DNA of 64,000 bases from Holophagales bacterium (GTDB taxonomy: Bacteria > Acidobacteriota > Thermoanaerobaculia > UBA5066): NCBI GenBank assembly GCA_016719485.1, contig JADJZB010000009.1, positions 124,001 through 188,000 of the forward strand, read 5' to 3'. A program made the position numbers and the translations under genes. This document shows positions 63,519 to 64,000 of the stretch, one piece after another; positions within the stretch are counted from its first letter, which is position 1; each line of letters begins with the position of its first letter. The notes below the pieces were generated by a model. The model saw only the letters and a list, made by a program, of their open reading frames with translations. It had not been told where the DNA came from and made no database searches.

Positions 63519-64000
63519 CTACGGGGAGGGGAGGGCGGAGGGGTCGCCGAGGAGGAGGGCGGGGTCGACGCGGGCACCGCGCCACCTCAGGCCGAAGTGG
63601 AGGTGGGGGCCGGTGACCCGGCCGGTGGCGCCGGAGAGGCCGAGGCGATCGCCTCGTTTGACCCTCTGGCCGGCCTTCACGTCGATGCGCGAGAGGTGCA
63701 TCGACGTCGAGATCAGGCCCCCGCCGTGGTCGACGAAGACGCTCCTGCCGGCGAAGAAGTGGTGGGCGGCGAGGACGACGAGCCCCGCGTCGGCCGCGAG
63801 AACGGGCGTCCCCGTCTTCGCCCGGTAGTCGGCGCCGCCGTGCGCGGAGCGCGGCTCGCCGTTGAAGACCCGCCGCCTTCCGAAGTTCCGGGGCGGCGGG
63901 GCGTTCTTCAGCGGGGAACCGAGGGGGAGGGAGAAGGCCGGATTCGTCCTGAGGGAGAAGAGCGGAACGACGACCTCCCGCTCACGGTCCGCCCGGAGGC
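63519..64000 (-). CDS. M23-family (LytM) metallopeptidase, C-terminal part
   Basis: The last 160 residues of a gene that starts beyond the window. Zinc and catalytic pattern: RSAHGGADYRA (H-x3-D), VFVDHGGGLISTSMHLSR and GPHLHFGLRWRG (HxH). GRVTGPHLHFG is the family signature. M23 enzymes cut glycine or stem-peptide bonds in murein, or act as inactive activators of amidases; all expected residues are present, so activity is likely. It is followed by the perfect inverted repeat. Export signal not visible in this part. Confidence 0.9.
   Translation of the reverse strand, partial: LRADREREVVVPLFSLRTNPAFSLPLGSPLKNAPPPRNFGRRRVFNGEPRSAHGGADYRAKTGTPVLAADAGLVVLAAHHFFAGRSVFVDHGGGLISTSMHLSRIDVKAGQRVKRGDRLGLSGATGRVTGPHLHFGLRWRGARVDPALLLGDPSALPSP

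Overview
The window is GC-rich (near 70% by eye) bacterial DNA. The gene content suggests a Gram-negative soil or sludge bacterium, most likely of the Acidobacteriota type. Pointers are an Oar-like TonB receptor with a carboxypeptidase-regulatory domain, an S46 dipeptidyl peptidase, Sec-secreted Rhs and FlgD-Ig proteins, and a sulfatase-TPR lipoprotein. The phylum is an inference from gene families only. No tRNA, rRNA, CRISPR array or DDE transposase was recognised.

Left part (1-18.9 kb): an integrative, plasmid-like element whose core is present twice as a direct repeat. Copy A is 1-7501 and is cut by the window edge; copy B is 11585-18886; the offset is 11584 bp. Each copy carries a tyrosine recombinase start, a primase-helicase fusion of about 1030 residues, a divergent HTH regulator, a PD-(D/E)XK nuclease, a gene-free tract of about 1.85 kb packed with perfect hairpins, a small periplasmic protein gene and an Rhs C-terminal tip. 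The unique stretch between the copies (7502-11584) holds a 5mC methyltransferase, a restriction enzyme candidate, a Vsr nuclease and the rest of the recombinase. Many indels separate the copies. The primase frame is broken at different places in each, so together they restore one reading frame; this suggests sequencing or assembly error, or recent decay.

Middle left (18.4-30.1 kb): copy B runs into a full-length Sec-secreted Rhs gene. Upstream of it, in the same direction, lie a parallel beta-helix protein, a FlgD-Ig protein and a heme-motif PD40 propeller; a divergent lipoprotein shares the beta-helix protein's C-terminal module. The intact Rhs tip of copy A has an M15-like zinc peptidase signature and is followed 16 nt later by a signal-peptide protein with a strong RBS. 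This is a good toxin-immunity candidate acting on the periplasm or cell wall.

Right part (31-64 kb): chromosomal genes. They include a xanthine dehydrogenase-type operon, an SDR epimerase, SppA, ExoD and a DUF1579 protein. A murein-turnover island follows (40.6-50.9 kb): an NlpC/P60-beta-lactamase fusion, a Tat-exported dipeptide epimerase, a beta-lactamase-AmpD lipoprotein, a diguanylate cyclase, a NagX/HGSNAT-type membrane protein, NagA, MurQ and a NagK-type kinase. Then come a TonB receptor, sulfatase-TPR, GDPD, S46 peptidase, a zinc-ribbon/SPFH-GYF pair, a DEAD-box helicase, a 28-bp-arm inverted repeat and a partial M23 peptidase. Overlapping ATGA/GTGA junctions are frequent, so many genes are probably translationally coupled. 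Several single-copy genes also carry one frameshift each, so the sequence probably holds uncorrected indels.
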